Source of the DNA: an uncultured Sphingobacteriaceae bacterium
GTDB taxonomy: Bacteria; Bacteroidota; Bacteroidia; Sphingobacteriales; Sphingobacteriaceae
DNA: 64,000 nt
NCBI GenBank assembly: GCA_946480915.1
Contig: CAMLLO010000007.1
Coordinates: 62,001-126,000 of the forward strand
Direction of reading: 5' to 3'
Every line of letters starts with the position of its first letter. Within the stretch, counting starts at the first letter, position 1. This document shows, piece after piece, positions 42,944-52,705 of the stretch. The notes beneath the pieces are model-generated. The model saw only the letters and a list, made by a program, of their open reading frames with translations. It did not search any database and was not told the origin of the DNA. The translations under genes and the position numbers were made by a program.

Positions 42944-43507
42944 TTACTTGTAAATCAACTTTAAGTATTCGCCAATTAAAATTGCAGTCGGATATAATAC
43001 TTGTTCTTCAGTTTGTGCATGCAGTTTTAATGCTTCGCTAAAACGCAATACCTCCGGATGGTTTTCTTCCTTGGCGGCTTTATTCAGCTTTTCCAGCGAC
43101 GCAACAATTTGCTGATGTTCTGAAAGCATTTGTTGAAATTCCTGTTTAAGTTTATCTGATAGTGGGATTGCCGCTTTCATCTCGGCGTTGACCTTTCCTT
43201 TGGATAAATCGCTGAGCAGACCCAGAGGGGGCAGGGCATATTCTTCCTCTTTTACAAAGTGCGGGTGGAGCAATTTAGCCACCTCTTTAGCCTGTGTTCC
43301 TGTTTTTCCGGCTAATTGTGTAAACCTCTCTAAAGTGCTATGCAGTTCTTTATGTTCTTCCCGAAGCGAACCTGGAATTTCAAATTTCATACTTGTTTTT
43401 TTTACTTGTTTGTCTTTTTTGACATAAGTACTGTCTCTTTGAACTTGTGCGTGTAAAGGGCCGTATGCTATTAAAATTAAAATGGTGGACAAAAGCGGGC
43501 TTTTCAT
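42944..43507 (-). CDS. Secreted hemerythrin-domain protein
   Basis: A 187-residue protein with signal peptide MKSPLLSTILILIAYGPLHA. A four-helix hemerythrin HHE domain follows: EEHKELHSTLERFTQLAG, LLHPHFVKEEEYALPPLG, MLSEHQQIVASLEKLNKAAK and LKLHAQTEEQVLYPTAILIG. The His and Glu residues in these helices would bind a di-iron site. Hemerythrins bind oxygen or nitric oxide; export to the periplasm is less common. Confidence 0.87.
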   Translation of the reverse strand: MKSPLLSTILILIAYGPLHAQVQRDSTYVKKDKQVKKTSMKFEIPGSLREEHKELHSTLERFTQLAGKTGTQAKEVAKLLHPHFVKEEEYALPPLGLLSDLSKGKVNAEMKAAIPLSDKLKQEFQQMLSEHQQIVASLEKLNKAAKEENHPEVLRFSEALKLHAQTEEQVLYPTAILIGEYLKLIYK

Positions 43508-43783
43508 AGATTATTCTTTTTTCCGATAGTTAATTTACCAAAGAAGTGACCCTTCGCAGTTGACAGATGTCAGGATGGGTTCTGATAGGTGTCAGAAAAG
43601 GAATGTTGGGTCCTTTCATGGGGGGAATCGTAATTAAAGTTAGGTGTATTTATCTGCTTGTTTTCTGGTACATTTAAAGTGGGCTTGTTTAATCTGTCGC
43701 AGCGACCTGATGCTGCTATCACTTTGAATAAAAGCTTCTCTTTATCTTCGGATTTACAGTATTAATATGCTTAACAGATTGGA

Positions 43784-44248
43784 ATGGTTAGAAAATATTT
43801 AGTTACAGATCGAATGGAACTAGTTAATCTTCTTCGGCTCAACACTCCCGCGTTTTTCGATTACTCGGAAGAAAAAGAATTCAATCATTACCTGGAAAAT
43901 GATTCTGGAAATTATTTTGTTGTCGAACATTCTGGTGTGATTGTAGGGTGCGGGGGAATCAATTACGGCTTTAACGGGGGCTCAACCGTACGGCTTTCTT
44001 GGGATCTAATCCATCCGGATTATCAAGGTAAAGGCTTTGGTAAAATGCTGGTTCTTTATCGGTTAAACGAGATAAAGAAAAATAACCACGTACGTTTTGT
44101 TGTGGTCAGAACAACTCAGTTCGTACACGGATTTTACGAGAAGCTGGGTTTTATTTTAGAACGTACCCAACGTGATTTTTGGGCTAAAAGTTTTGATCTG
44201 TATCAAATGACCTTAGATCTGAAAAAAGTGAATCTAAAGCAACTCTAA
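43784..44248 (+). CDS. GNAT N-acetyltransferase
   Basis: A 154-residue acetyltransferase starting MVRKYLVTDRMELVNLLRLN. The acetyl-CoA motif is WDLIHPDYQGKGFGKMLVLY and the C-terminal motif is FVHGFYEKLGFILER. The substrate is unknown. It is convergent with a 55-residue gene, with a palindrome between them. Confidence 0.88.
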   Translation: MVRKYLVTDRMELVNLLRLNTPAFFDYSEEKEFNHYLENDSGNYFVVEHSGVIVGCGGINYGFNGGSTVRLSWDLIHPDYQGKGFGKMLVLYRLNEIKKNNHVRFVVVRTTQFVHGFYEKLGFILERTQRDFWAKSFDLYQMTLDLKKVNLKQL

Positions 44249-44281
44249 AAGTTTTCTCCCTTGGTTTATATCGAAAGAAGT

Positions 44282-44296
44282 AGCGTGCAGCACGCT
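44282..44296. terminator. Palindrome between convergent genes
   Basis: AGCGTGC-A-GCACGCT is a perfect 15-bp palindrome between the GNAT stop (44248) and the minus-strand stop at 44298. It could end transcription from both sides, though a T-tract is lacking. Confidence 0.45.
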
Positions 44297-44297
44297 C

Positions 44298-44465
44298 TCA
44301 TTCGTCACCTCTTTTCATCAGTTTTTCTGCATGCACAACATGCGCATAATCATCCCCTTCGATCATGATCTTAATTTCATCCGATCCCGTTTCCTGATCT
44401 TCCTGAACAACAGCATCCCGGCCATCATCCAGTTTTACTTTATCTCCAAATTTATAGGTTTCCAT
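44298..44465 (-). CDS. 55-residue YodC/DUF2158-like protein
   Basis: A short gene, METYKFGDKVKLDDGRDAVV then QEDQETGSDEIKIMIEGDDY, ending VHAEKLMKRGDE. The FGDKV-L..G opening resembles small SH3-like DUF2158 proteins such as YodC, which are otherwise uncharacterised. The reading frame, composition and acidic C terminus look like a real protein. A frame on the opposite strand at 44331 is its shadow. Confidence 0.7.
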   Translation of the reverse strand: METYKFGDKVKLDDGRDAVVQEDQETGSDEIKIMIEGDDYAHVVHAEKLMKRGDE

Positions 44466-44659
44466 TTTCTACGAACAACTCAAACGGCACTTAGGTTTTC
44501 GTTAAAACTGTACGTTGTTTGAAAGACTTCTCAAGAATTGTATAGCGGGAAACGATTTGTTAAAAAGGTGGCTTTCGAAACATTTAGCCATTTGAGGTGT
44601 GCGATTTTAAAAATTGACAAATTAAACGCTGTTTATATATAATTTATTGCAATTATCGA

Positions 44660-44740
44660 AAAGATCTGTATATTTAGGGACTTAACTATCCAAATATAAC
44701 CTAAAAGAACCCTTGTCAAACGATGAGGGTTTTTTCTTTT
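44660..44740 (+). terminator. Hairpin terminator, possibly of a short transcript
   Basis: AACCCT (44708-44713) and AGGGTT (44726-44731) form a stem followed by a T-tract. About 30 bases upstream, TATATTTAG resembles the -7 promoter element, so a short RNA of about 60 nt could be made here. No gene precedes it on this strand for over 400 bp. Confidence 0.45.
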
Positions 44741-44825
44741 CTCAATAAGGCGCATCATTTGTTAAAAAAATGTTAAATCTTTCTAAAGACTTTTAGATTT
44801 ATGTCAATAGTGCTACCTTTGTGAA

Positions 44826-44882
44826 GGTTTATAATTGGTTAGTTAAAAAGTCTTCATTCTCCCCGTTTGAAGACTTTTTTTT
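44826..44882 (+). ncRNA. Candidate small RNA, copy 2 (conserved leader, CCCC-loop hairpin)
   Basis: Same plan as 8700-8757: leader GGTTTATAATTGGTTAGTTA, stem AAGTCTTCA (44848-44856), loop TTCTCCCCGTT (44857-44867), stem TGAAGACTT (44868-44876), then a run of T. A promoter-like TACCTTTG lies at about 44814-44821, directly upstream of the conserved leader. The stem differs from copy 1 but still pairs perfectly. Confidence 0.62.
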
Positions 44883-45037
44883 TGCTTTCACTATTCTGCT
44901 CATCGAAGTCTTCTCGCCCAATTATAGGATAGTACCATTCTAATATATTCCGGTATTTCTTTAAAGGCAAACAAACAAATGCTTAAAATCACTCTTTTAT
45001 TAAATCCGGTGTTTATTGTTTGATTCAAAAAAATCAA

Positions 45038-46315
45038 ATGGAAATTTTAATTATAGCTCTTCTTATTTTGCTAAATGGTATCTTTTCTATGAGCGAAATC
45101 GCTTTGGTGTCATCAAAAAAATTTAAGCTGGAGATGGCCGCAAAAAAAGGTAGCGAAAGTGCAAAGCGTGCTTTGCATTTAGCAAACTCTCCAAATATTT
45201 TTCTTTCTGCGGTGCAAATTGGAATAACCCTGGTAGGTATTCTAACTGGTATTTTTAGTGGTGCCAGAATAACAGATGATTTGAAGATCACGGTAGAAAA
45301 GATAGATTTCCTTAGACCTTATTCTGAGTCGATCGCAGTTGTACTTGTGGTGCTAATTCTTACCTATTTTTCAATTGTTTTCGGCGAACTGATTCCGAAG
45401 AAAGTCGGCTTAATATTTCCTGAAAAGATTGCCAGCATTATAGCCGGACCTATGAGCGTAGTTTCTACCGTTGCCAAGCCATTTATATGGCTTCTAGGTG
45501 TTACCAACGACTTTTTCTTTAAAATTTTCGGCATTAAGAACGAGCTGGATGGAATTATCTCAGAAGAGGAGATTAAAGCCATCGTTCAGGATAGCGCAGA
45601 GCGGGGAGAAATATTAAACATTGAGCAGGATATTGTGACTCGAGTTTTCTCTTTGGGTGACAGAAAAGTGCGGGAGCTGATGACTCATCGAACCGATTTA
45701 ACATGGCTGGATATAAACGATGATTGGAATGCAATCAAAAGTAAATTAAATAAAGAACACCATTCCGTTTATCCGGTGGCCGACAAAGAGTTGGATAAAA
45801 TTGCGGGTATTGTGCATATAAAGGATTTGTTTTTTGCTGATGAGGCAGACTTTATCCTTCAGAATCATTTGCGAAAGCCGGTGTATGTGCACGAAACCAT
45901 GCCGGCATACAGAGTGTTAGAGGAATTTAAAAAACACGAATCGCATTATGCAATTGTTGTTGATGAGTATGCCGCTGTTGAAGGTCTTATATCTATTGAT
46001 GATATTCTAGATGCGTTGGTAGGAGATTATCCCGATCACTATGATACCGAAAGTAAGATAACACCCCGCGGTGACAATTCATGGATGATAGATGGACAAC
46101 TTCCGTTTCACGAATTTTTGACCTATTTCAAAATCGACGATACTGAAGAACGAATGAATTACACCACTCTTGGAGGATTGATTTTATATAAGTTAAAGCA
46201 TATTCCTGTTGAGGGTGAAAAAATTGAATGGAAAGGTTTTGAATTTGAAGTAGGCGATATGGATGAACAAAGGATAGATAAAATATTTGTCACATCTAAA
46301 AAAGGAGCGGGCTGA
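45038..46315 (+). CDS. CNNM/CorC-type transporter (hemolysin family)
   Basis: A 425-residue protein: an N-terminal CNNM membrane domain with three to four helices (ILIIALLILLNGIFSMSEIA, IGITLVGILTGIFSGARITD, VVLVVLILTYFSIVFGELIP), then two CBS domains (VRELMTHRTDLTWLDINDD to IVHIKDLFF; HYAIVVDEYAAVEGLISIDD) and a C-terminal CorC_HlyC domain (WMIDGQLPFHEFLTYFKID). The family is linked to Mg2+ or Na+ export, not proven haemolysis. ATG 45038 is preferred over an upstream TTG at 45020. Confidence 0.92.
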   Translation: MEILIIALLILLNGIFSMSEIALVSSKKFKLEMAAKKGSESAKRALHLANSPNIFLSAVQIGITLVGILTGIFSGARITDDLKITVEKIDFLRPYSESIAVVLVVLILTYFSIVFGELIPKKVGLIFPEKIASIIAGPMSVVSTVAKPFIWLLGVTNDFFFKIFGIKNELDGIISEEEIKAIVQDSAERGEILNIEQDIVTRVFSLGDRKVRELMTHRTDLTWLDINDDWNAIKSKLNKEHHSVYPVADKELDKIAGIVHIKDLFFADEADFILQNHLRKPVYVHETMPAYRVLEEFKKHESHYAIVVDEYAAVEGLISIDDILDALVGDYPDHYDTESKITPRGDNSWMIDGQLPFHEFLTYFKIDDTEERMNYTTLGGLILYKLKHIPVEGEKIEWKGFEFEVGDMDEQRIDKIFVTSKKGAG

Positions 46316-46316
46316 C

Positions 46317-46724
46317 CTATTTTTTCAACGAAATAAAAGAAGAACTGAGGATATCTTTTAGCATAAACTCCGTAAAGGGTTTGTTAAAAAATCCCTTAAC
46401 ACATTTAAAATTCGACACCCTTTCCTTATCTGCCGGGTTCACTGAAGATGTAAGGATGATTACATCGACATGTTTTTCTAAACGGGGACTTATAGCTTCG
46501 AAGAGTTCCAAAAAACCCCACCCCGAAATTAGAGGCATATTCAGATCTAGTAAAATTAAGTCCGGCAAAGAAGTTTTGTGGTTATTATCCAGTATGTAAG
46601 AATAGGCATCCGAAGCTTGCAAATAACATTGATATTTGATGTTAACCTTCGCGTTTTTAATTAATATGTGAGCTAATTTATGATGAACAGGATCGTCGTC
46701 AATGATCATTAAGCTGGTAGTCAT
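46317..46724 (-). CDS. Single-domain response regulator
   Basis: A 135-residue receiver domain starting MTTSLMIIDDDPVHHKLAHI, with phospho-acceptor Asp in LPDLILLDLNMP, the conserved Thr/Ser in VIILTSSVN and the Lys in GFFNKPFTE. There is no output domain, so it would act as a CheY-like phosphorelay or protein-binding partner. ATG 46724 is preferred over the longer frame to 46748. It is divergent from the hybrid kinase. Confidence 0.9.
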   Translation of the reverse strand: MTTSLMIIDDDPVHHKLAHILIKNAKVNIKYQCYLQASDAYSYILDNNHKTSLPDLILLDLNMPLISGWGFLELFEAISPRLEKHVDVIILTSSVNPADKERVSNFKCVKGFFNKPFTEFMLKDILSSSFISLKK

Positions 46725-46916
46725 GGGGGGTGCGCTTTTAAAAATCAAAAATTTTCTATTGTTAAATTAAAAAATCATCCTGTTTCAAGCAGTGTTTTTT
46801 TTCATTGTGATGAATATGTTACTTTCTTCATGACGACAGTCGCGTCATTGGTTAGATTTTTTTAGATACAAGTAACTTATTTTGACCTTAAGCGTAGACA
46901 TCAGACGAATAATCTT

Positions 46917-49106
46917 ATGATGAGTGAAAGTGGAAAAGGCGATGAATTTCTTTCATCGCAAGTGTTAATAGATATAAAAGAGGTTTCGAAACGATCGATA
47001 AAATTTATTCAATATTCGATTTATCTTTCCATCCCCATAATTTTTAGTAACCTTTTCCAAAAACTTTATTTATCAGCAGGAATGACTATTCTGTATTCCT
47101 GTATACTAGGTATCATTTGGTACTTTACACATAAAGGCTACGGAAAATATACCAAGGTTGCTATTGTGGTAACTGTCAGTCTGTTTTTCTCAGTCCTTAC
47201 TGTACTCCAAGGTAAAGCGTCCGGAACGTATATGTATTTTCTACCGCTGATTTTTGTAATACCTTTTCTGGTAGAAGACAGTAAGAACTTCACAAAAAAA
47301 ATGATTCTTTATTTGGCCTTTTGTGTGATTTGCTTCGTGATAACCATTTTTATTGCAGAAGATATAAGCTCATATCAATATATTCCGCCAGCGAAGCTTG
47401 AGGCCAAGTTTTACCAGAATTGCATAATTTCGATACTCCTTTGTGGTATATTTTCTTATCTGAGCGTGTTCCTGGAAAGAAAATATGCGAAGGCCATTAT
47501 GGTTGAAAAACTGAGGGCGATAGAGGCACAAAACGAAGCGCAAAAAGCAAATAGCGCCAAGAGTACGTTTTTGGCTACAATGAGTCACGAGATACGAACT
47601 CCAATGAACGGAGTTATCGGAATGTCGCATCTTTTGTCGTCCACACCATTGAATAGCGAACAGGAAGAGTATGTTAACATTATCAATACAAGCGGTGAAG
47701 CTTTATTAAACCTAATTAATGATATTCTGGATTATTCCAAGATTGAATCGGGAAACCTTGAACTGGAACAGCAGGATTTTAATTTGCGGGAATGTGTTGA
47801 GGGTATTATGGATTTGTTTGCCACTAAAGCCGCAGCTCAGAAACTGGATTTAATCTATCAAATAGATTCTCGGATTCCAGTAAATATAATTGGAGATAGC
47901 CACAGATTGCGTCAGGTATTGATAAACCTGATAAATAATGCCTTGAAATTTACTCCCAAAGGTGAGGTGTTTGTTAAAATAGATTTAGAAAAGCTTGCAG
48001 AGGACGAAATTATCCTTTCTTTTAAGGTTATCGATACTGGTATCGGGATTCCGGAAGATAAAATATCCCGGTTATTTAAAGCCTTTTCGCAAGTTGATTC
48101 ATCTACTACCCGCAAGTATGGGGGCACCGGATTGGGCTTGGTGATTAGCGAAAAGTTGGTAAAGCTAATGGGAGGGGTTATTGAGGTAACAAGTACTGTA
48201 GGTAAGGGGACCTGCTTTTCGTTCAATCTTACGAGCAAGATTTCTACGGTATCTAAAAAGCACTATGCATATCTTAATGCAGAGGCCAATGAGAACAAAA
48301 AAATACTGATTGTTGATGATAACCCTAATTTCCTAACCATTCTTAAAAGTCAGCTGGAGCAGTGGAAACTTATTCCAATTGCAGCGTCCTCGGCTGTTCA
48401 GGCTCTTTCTATCTTAGAAGAGCAAAAGGATTTTAGTCTTATCATAACGGATATGTTGATGCCCGGCATGGATGGAGTGCAGCTTTCCATGAAAATGAAA
48501 GAAATATTGCCGAATGTTCCGGTGATTTTGCTCAGTGCAATAGGCGATGAAAAACGATCTCAGTATTCTCACTTGTTTTCGTCGGTATTAACAAAACCTG
48601 TAAAACAAGGTCAGCTATTTAATGCAATTCAATCAGATTTGAAAGAAGGTAAGGCAAAGGATGCGCCGGAAGAGAAAAAAATTCCGCTGTTGTTATCCGA
48701 AGATTTTGCCCTGGAATATCCTTTGTCGATTTTATTGGCTGAAGATAATTTGATTAATCAAAAGCTGGCCACCCGTGTTTTAAATAAACTTGGTTATTCG
48801 GTCGATTTGGCCAATAACGGTGTCGAAGCCGTTGGGATGCTGCAGAACAAAGAGTATGATATCATATTTATGGATGTGCTTATGCCCGAAATGGATGGGC
48901 TCGAAGCCACTGGAATGATACGTTCGGGTACAAATAAGCAACCTCAGATAGTGGCTATGACCGCAAACGCTATGCCCGAAGATAGGGAAGCTTGCTTCAA
49001 AGCAGGTATGGATGATTACATATCAAAACCCATAAAACTCGAAGAGCTTATAGCCGTTTTGAAAAATACTGCTCTCATTATTAAAGAAGCAGGCAATCGA
49101 AAATAG
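46917..49106 (+). CDS. Hybrid sensor histidine kinase with two receiver domains
   Basis: A 729-residue membrane kinase. About five or six membrane helices fill residues 30-190. A HisKA domain follows with [20 protein letters not shown] (H224), then HATPase_c with N box [13 protein letters not shown]1 DTGIGIPED and G2 [10 protein letters not shown], then receiver 1 ([17 protein letters not shown]) and receiver 2 ([53 protein letters not shown]). There is no DNA-binding output, so signal leaves through a phosphorelay; the neighbouring single receiver is a possible partner. Confidence 0.93.
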   Translation: MMSESGKGDEFLSSQVLIDIKEVSKRSIKFIQYSIYLSIPIIFSNLFQKLYLSAGMTILYSCILGIIWYFTHKGYGKYTKVAIVVTVSLFFSVLTVLQGKASGTYMYFLPLIFVIPFLVEDSKNFTKKMILYLAFCVICFVITIFIAEDISSYQYIPPAKLEAKFYQNCIISILLCGIFSYLSVFLERKYAKAIMVEKLRAIEAQNEAQKANSAKSTFLATMSHEIRTPMNGVIGMSHLLSSTPLNSEQEEYVNIINTSGEALLNLINDILDYSKIESGNLELEQQDFNLRECVEGIMDLFATKAAAQKLDLIYQIDSRIPVNIIGDSHRLRQVLINLINNALKFTPKGEVFVKIDLEKLAEDEIILSFKVIDTGIGIPEDKISRLFKAFSQVDSSTTRKYGGTGLGLVISEKLVKLMGGVIEVTSTVGKGTCFSFNLTSKISTVSKKHYAYLNAEANENKKILIVDDNPNFLTILKSQLEQWKLIPIAASSAVQALSILEEQKDFSLIITDMLMPGMDGVQLSMKMKEILPNVPVILLSAIGDEKRSQYSHLFSSVLTKPVKQGQLFNAIQSDLKEGKAKDAPEEKKIPLLLSEDFALEYPLSILLAEDNLINQKLATRVLNKLGYSVDLANNGVEAVGMLQNKEYDIIFMDVLMPEMDGLEATGMIRSGTNKQPQIVAMTANAMPEDREACFKAGMDDYISKPIKLEELIAVLKNTALIIKEAGNRK

Positions 49107-49145
49107 TTTGTTTGAAGGAGATGGATGATTTCAGTTCATATCAAC

Positions 49146-49180
49146 AAAAGCGCTTGTAAATACTAAGCGCTTTTGTTTTA
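49146..49180 (+). terminator. Intrinsic terminator after the hybrid kinase
   Basis: AAAAGCGCTT (49146-49155) and AAGCGCTTTT (49165-49174) form a perfect 10-bp stem with a 9-nt loop, followed by TGTTTTAT. It lies between convergent genes and could serve both. Confidence 0.85.
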
Positions 49181-49191
49181 TACAATTATGT

Positions 49192-49617
49192 TTATAGATA
49201 GGTAGATGAGATATTAGTGATCTTCCAGCCTGTTTTTGAATTAGCCATATTCACCAGACTGATTTTCGAAAACTCTTTGTATTTCATGGTCACCTTAATT
49301 ATTGCCTGGCTCGCACTGGATTCAAGAATGATAAAGTCGGTAGTGCAATTCTGTTCAATGTTCTTTAGTGGCTTAAATGATCTTATTATTTCTGCTTTGT
49401 TGTAGTTATATATTTTATTTGCACGGGTAAACGTGAGTTTTGCGTCGGTATCCAAAATTTCGGGCAAATCGTCGATCTTGCCATGGCTAAGGGCATCGAT
49501 AAAGGTTTGTAAGGTATAGTTCAGTTGAAGTTTTTCTTCCTTAATTTCGTCAGAGGCAAATGCGCTTCCGGTTAAAACTATTAAAAATGCGGCGGTTAAA
49601 GTTTTTAGCGTTTTCAT
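49192..49617 (-). CDS. Secreted NTF2-like (lumazine-binding-like) protein
   Basis: A 141-residue exported protein with signal peptide MKTLKTLTAAFLIVLTGSAF and an NTF2-like fold (TLQTFIDALSHGKIDDLPEI, IKVTMKYKEFSKISLVNMA, GWKITNISSTYL). Similar proteins in Bacteroidota are annotated as putative lumazine-binding or DUF4440-like. The function is unknown. Confidence 0.8.
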   Translation of the reverse strand: MKTLKTLTAAFLIVLTGSAFASDEIKEEKLQLNYTLQTFIDALSHGKIDDLPEILDTDAKLTFTRANKIYNYNKAEIIRSFKPLKNIEQNCTTDFIILESSASQAIIKVTMKYKEFSKISLVNMANSKTGWKITNISSTYL

Positions 49618-49818
49618 ATCCGTTTTCTTTATGATTAATAATGTTGATTTTCTTTTTGTTGAGTCAAAATTAGTCAGGCAATCACATCCCTCATATCCTT
49701 ATTAGGTCAGTCTATGGAAGTTTTCGGTAAACAGAGGTTTTATTCGGGTAAAGCGTCAAAGCGAGTTTTCACCGCGAACTTAATAGCCGATAGACGAGTG
49801 TTTTTTTAAAGTGATTTG

Positions 49819-50661
49819 TTATTTCTCCGGAAGTTCTTGTTCTTTTCCACAGTTCGAACAAAACCTGGCATCGCTGGGGTATATGGGACTGCCGCAATAT
49901 TTACAGGGTTCGAGCGCAGCTTTTGATGCTCTGATCATCTCTGCCGACACAATCCCGGTAGGCACTGCAATTATTCCATAGCCAATTATCATCAAAACTG
50001 CGGCAAGAAACTGACCCAGGGGAGTATTCGGTGAGATATCTCCATATCCTACCGTTGTAATGGTTACTACTGCCCAATAAATAGACATCGGAATGCTGGA
50101 AAAGCCATTTTTTTCTCCTTCAATAACATACATAAGCGTGCCCACAATAGTAACCAATGTTAACACGGTAGCCAGGAATACAATTATTTTGTACATGCTG
50201 GCTCTAAGCGCCGCTTTTAAAACATCTCCTTCTTTAAGATAGCGGGTCAGTTTCAAAATTCTGAATACTCTTAGGAGCCTAAGGGCTCTGATTACCAGCA
50301 GATACTGGAATTTCGGGATTAACAGGCTTAGAAACCCGGGTATTATCGCAAAAAGATCTATAATACCATAAAAGCTAAATATATAATTCAGTCTTTTAGG
50401 ATGACTGTATACTCTTAATATATATTCGAGGGTAAAACAAAGGGTAAAGAACCATTCGAATGCTGTAATAAGTGTGTGATATTCTTTTCTGATTGTGGCC
50501 ACACTTTCAGCAAATACAAAGGCAATGCTTAGCAAAATGAGCCATAGCAACACGATGTCGAACTTTCTTCCGGCAGGGGTGTCAGAATGAAAAATGACTG
50601 AATATAGTTTCTTGCGTTTACTTTTTGATGGCACCAGAACTAAACAACCCAGGCAATTCAA
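49819..50661 (-). CDS. Voltage-gated-type potassium channel with C-terminal zinc ribbon
   Basis: A 280-residue six-span ion channel. The S4-like helix has arginines at every third position (VIRALRLLRVFRILKLTRYL), the pore has selectivity filter TTVGYGD, and S6 is AAVLMIIGYGIIAVPTGIVS. The C terminus carries CKYCGSPIYPSDARFCSNC, a two-CxxC zinc ribbon. This is a Kv-like bacterial K+ channel; the ribbon is an unusual but clear addition. Confidence 0.92.
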   Translation of the reverse strand: MNCLGCLVLVPSKSKRKKLYSVIFHSDTPAGRKFDIVLLWLILLSIAFVFAESVATIRKEYHTLITAFEWFFTLCFTLEYILRVYSHPKRLNYIFSFYGIIDLFAIIPGFLSLLIPKFQYLLVIRALRLLRVFRILKLTRYLKEGDVLKAALRASMYKIIVFLATVLTLVTIVGTLMYVIEGEKNGFSSIPMSIYWAVVTITTVGYGDISPNTPLGQFLAAVLMIIGYGIIAVPTGIVSAEMIRASKAALEPCKYCGSPIYPSDARFCSNCGKEQELPEK

Positions 50662-50764
50662 TAGTTTTTTTAAAGTATGTTGATGCTGTTAAAATACTTT
50701 GAATGAAGATGATTAGGCTCGGCAGCAGGAAATGTATGTATATTGAGTGCATAGTATCTTTAAA

Positions 50765-51424
50765 ATGAAAGTATATTTCCTGAGTGGATTAGGTGCTGAT
50801 AAACGAGCGTATAAAAGAATTTCTCTTCCCTCCGGTTTTGAGGTCTTCCATATTGAATGGAAGCCGGTTAGGGGGGATGAGTCGATACAGGAATATGCTC
50901 AATACCTTTCGGAAGAAATAGATACCAGCGAGCCGTTTATTTTAGCGGGCTTGTCTTTTGGTGGGATAATGGCGATAGAAGTCAGCAAAATTGTTAAACC
51001 TGTTAAGCTTATTGTCTTTTCAACAGTGCGGACAAAAAGCGAGTTGCCTCTGCTTTACCGCTTTGCTGGAAAACTTCGCTTATACAAACTCTTACCTTAC
51101 AAGCTTTTTTCGCTCAGTCTTCCGTTTCTGTACTGGTTTTTTGGGCCTCTGGATAAAGAGGGCAGGGTGCTCATCTCAGAATTTTTACATCAAACCGATC
51201 CTGTAATGTTAAGTTGGGCCTTTAAGCAGATAAGCAAATGGGAGAATATAGAAGATCTGACAGAAAGCATTCATATTCACGGAAGCAGAGACAGGGTATT
51301 TCCCGTTGGTTTATGTAAGCCTGAATACACGATAAAAGGTGGTGGACATTTGTGTGTTTTTACTCATGCTGCGGAGATGAATTTGATTCTGAGGGAAATC
51401 TTGCTGCCTAATTTATTCAACTGA
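50765..51424 (+). CDS. Alpha/beta hydrolase
   Basis: A 219-residue hydrolase-fold protein starting MKVYFLSGLGADKRAYKRI. FILAGLSFGGIMAIEV is the nucleophile elbow (GxSxGG), HIHGSRDRVFP holds the acid and GGGHLCVFT the His. ATG 50765 is preferred over 50747, which adds six residues before the first beta strand. Substrate unknown. Confidence 0.85.
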   Translation: MKVYFLSGLGADKRAYKRISLPSGFEVFHIEWKPVRGDESIQEYAQYLSEEIDTSEPFILAGLSFGGIMAIEVSKIVKPVKLIVFSTVRTKSELPLLYRFAGKLRLYKLLPYKLFSLSLPFLYWFFGPLDKEGRVLISEFLHQTDPVMLSWAFKQISKWENIEDLTESIHIHGSRDRVFPVGLCKPEYTIKGGGHLCVFTHAAEMNLILREILLPNLFN

Positions 51425-51479
51425 AGATATATTACCGGGATGCTATTGTTTATTATGTATCTTTAGAAAATAGCCGATT

Positions 51480-51761
51480 ATGGTATTATTTTCTACAAAA
51501 AACCTGTATTACAAAGATTATCAATGGACTCAGTTTTCAAATTGGGATTCCAGGATATCGGGCAAACCTGATAGTACGGTGTTTAATCCTAAAGAGGGAA
51601 ATGAAGTGGTTTATTTGATCAACAAGCTCATGGTATTGTGGGATTATCGTTTCTCTCATACAGGCAATAAAATGGAGAAACTTATTCATGATAGTTTGCC
51701 AGCCGAAATAAAAAGTCAGCAAGCGGTTAGCGAATGGATTAAGAGTAATCTCAAGTTTTAG
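51480..51761 (+). CDS. Conserved hypothetical protein
   Basis: A 93-residue protein, MVLFSTKNLYYKDYQWTQFS onwards, with a helical C-terminal half (EGNEVVYLINKLMVLWDYRF and LPAEIKSQQAVSEWIKSNL). I recall similar short proteins in other Bacteroidota, without known function. It has no signal peptide. Confidence 0.65.
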   Translation: MVLFSTKNLYYKDYQWTQFSNWDSRISGKPDSTVFNPKEGNEVVYLINKLMVLWDYRFSHTGNKMEKLIHDSLPAEIKSQQAVSEWIKSNLKF

Positions 51762-52000
51762 ACACTCTTAAAGCAGCATTTGCTTTATTTACCAAATAAC
51801 GTCTTCGCCAGAAGCATTTAATATAGAAACAAAATCCGGTAAGTTTCTGTTATATTTTCATCTACTTATAATGGGAAACATGCTTTTTAAAACATTTTAA
51901 AATCTGTCTATGGTTTAAATTTACCTGTATCACAATATCTTTTTGAGCATTACTCATTATAACGCTGTAGAGAATATTCACAAATATTATCTCAGGTTAT

Positions 52001-52579
52001 ATGAAAATTATTTTTTGTGTATTTATCCTAATACCATTTATTGCCAGATCGCAAGCCGTGCAGATAGAATCATTTATCGGAATTAAGTTTGGTGCAACAA
52101 AAAATGATGCGTTGCTAACTGCTCAAAGTCGTGGCGCTCTGCTTAGTTCAATGGACCAGCAGGAAGAACTGGTTTTTCTATCGGGTTTAAAGTTCGCAGG
52201 AATTGAGAGCAAGCAGGCCTACCTAAAATTTGTCAACAATCAATTTTTTGAGGGAACAGTAGAATTCGAAGTCGATAGCTCAGATTTTGTCCAGCTTTTT
52301 AATACAATTAAGCTTCAGCTGATAAATAGTTATGGTTATGGAAAAGATTATTCGTGGTTTGATAGTCCATATTATTGGGGCGACGGAAATGAGTTTTTAG
52401 CTATTTTAAATCGAAAAGGAAAGCTTTGCCATGCATGGGGGAACACGAAGCAAATCACTTCGGCGGATTTTATCGTAATGGAAGTTTGTGCAGACCGGGT
52501 TTTAAGAGTGGTTTTTCAAAGTCACAATTTTGCATCTATGGCCGCAAGGAGATCTTTGCAGATTAGTTCGGCGAATTAA
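52001..52579 (+). CDS. Hypothetical secreted protein
   Basis: A 192-residue exported protein with signal peptide MKIIFCVFILIPFIARSQA. The mature part begins with FIGIKFGATKNDALLTAQSR, a pattern seen in proteins with a PepSY- or DUF-type alpha/beta fold, and has a Trp/Tyr-rich middle (DYSWFDSPYYWGDGNEFLAI). The family is not recognised. Confidence 0.7.
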   Translation: MKIIFCVFILIPFIARSQAVQIESFIGIKFGATKNDALLTAQSRGALLSSMDQQEELVFLSGLKFAGIESKQAYLKFVNNQFFEGTVEFEVDSSDFVQLFNTIKLQLINSYGYGKDYSWFDSPYYWGDGNEFLAILNRKGKLCHAWGNTKQITSADFIVMEVCADRVLRVVFQSHNFASMAARRSLQISSAN

Positions 52580-52611
52580 TCCCCCTGACTGTTAGCCTGC
52601 CTTGGGTGGTC

Positions 52612-52625
52612 CGAAATCGTTTTCG
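52612..52625. promoter_or_regulatory. Putative LacI-type operator upstream of the mannonate operon
   Basis: CGAAATCGTTTTCG has arms CGAAA and TTTCG around a central CG, the usual form of LacI/GalR operators. It lies 94 bp upstream of the mannonate oxidoreductase start and a LacI-family gene lies just beyond the operon. Confidence 0.55.
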
Positions 52626-52705
52626 TAGAAAGTCTACAATTAATCATTTAAAACAAGGTTTTTTTTCCAAATTTGCTTGCAAGAACCACATTATAAAAAA
52701 GAATT

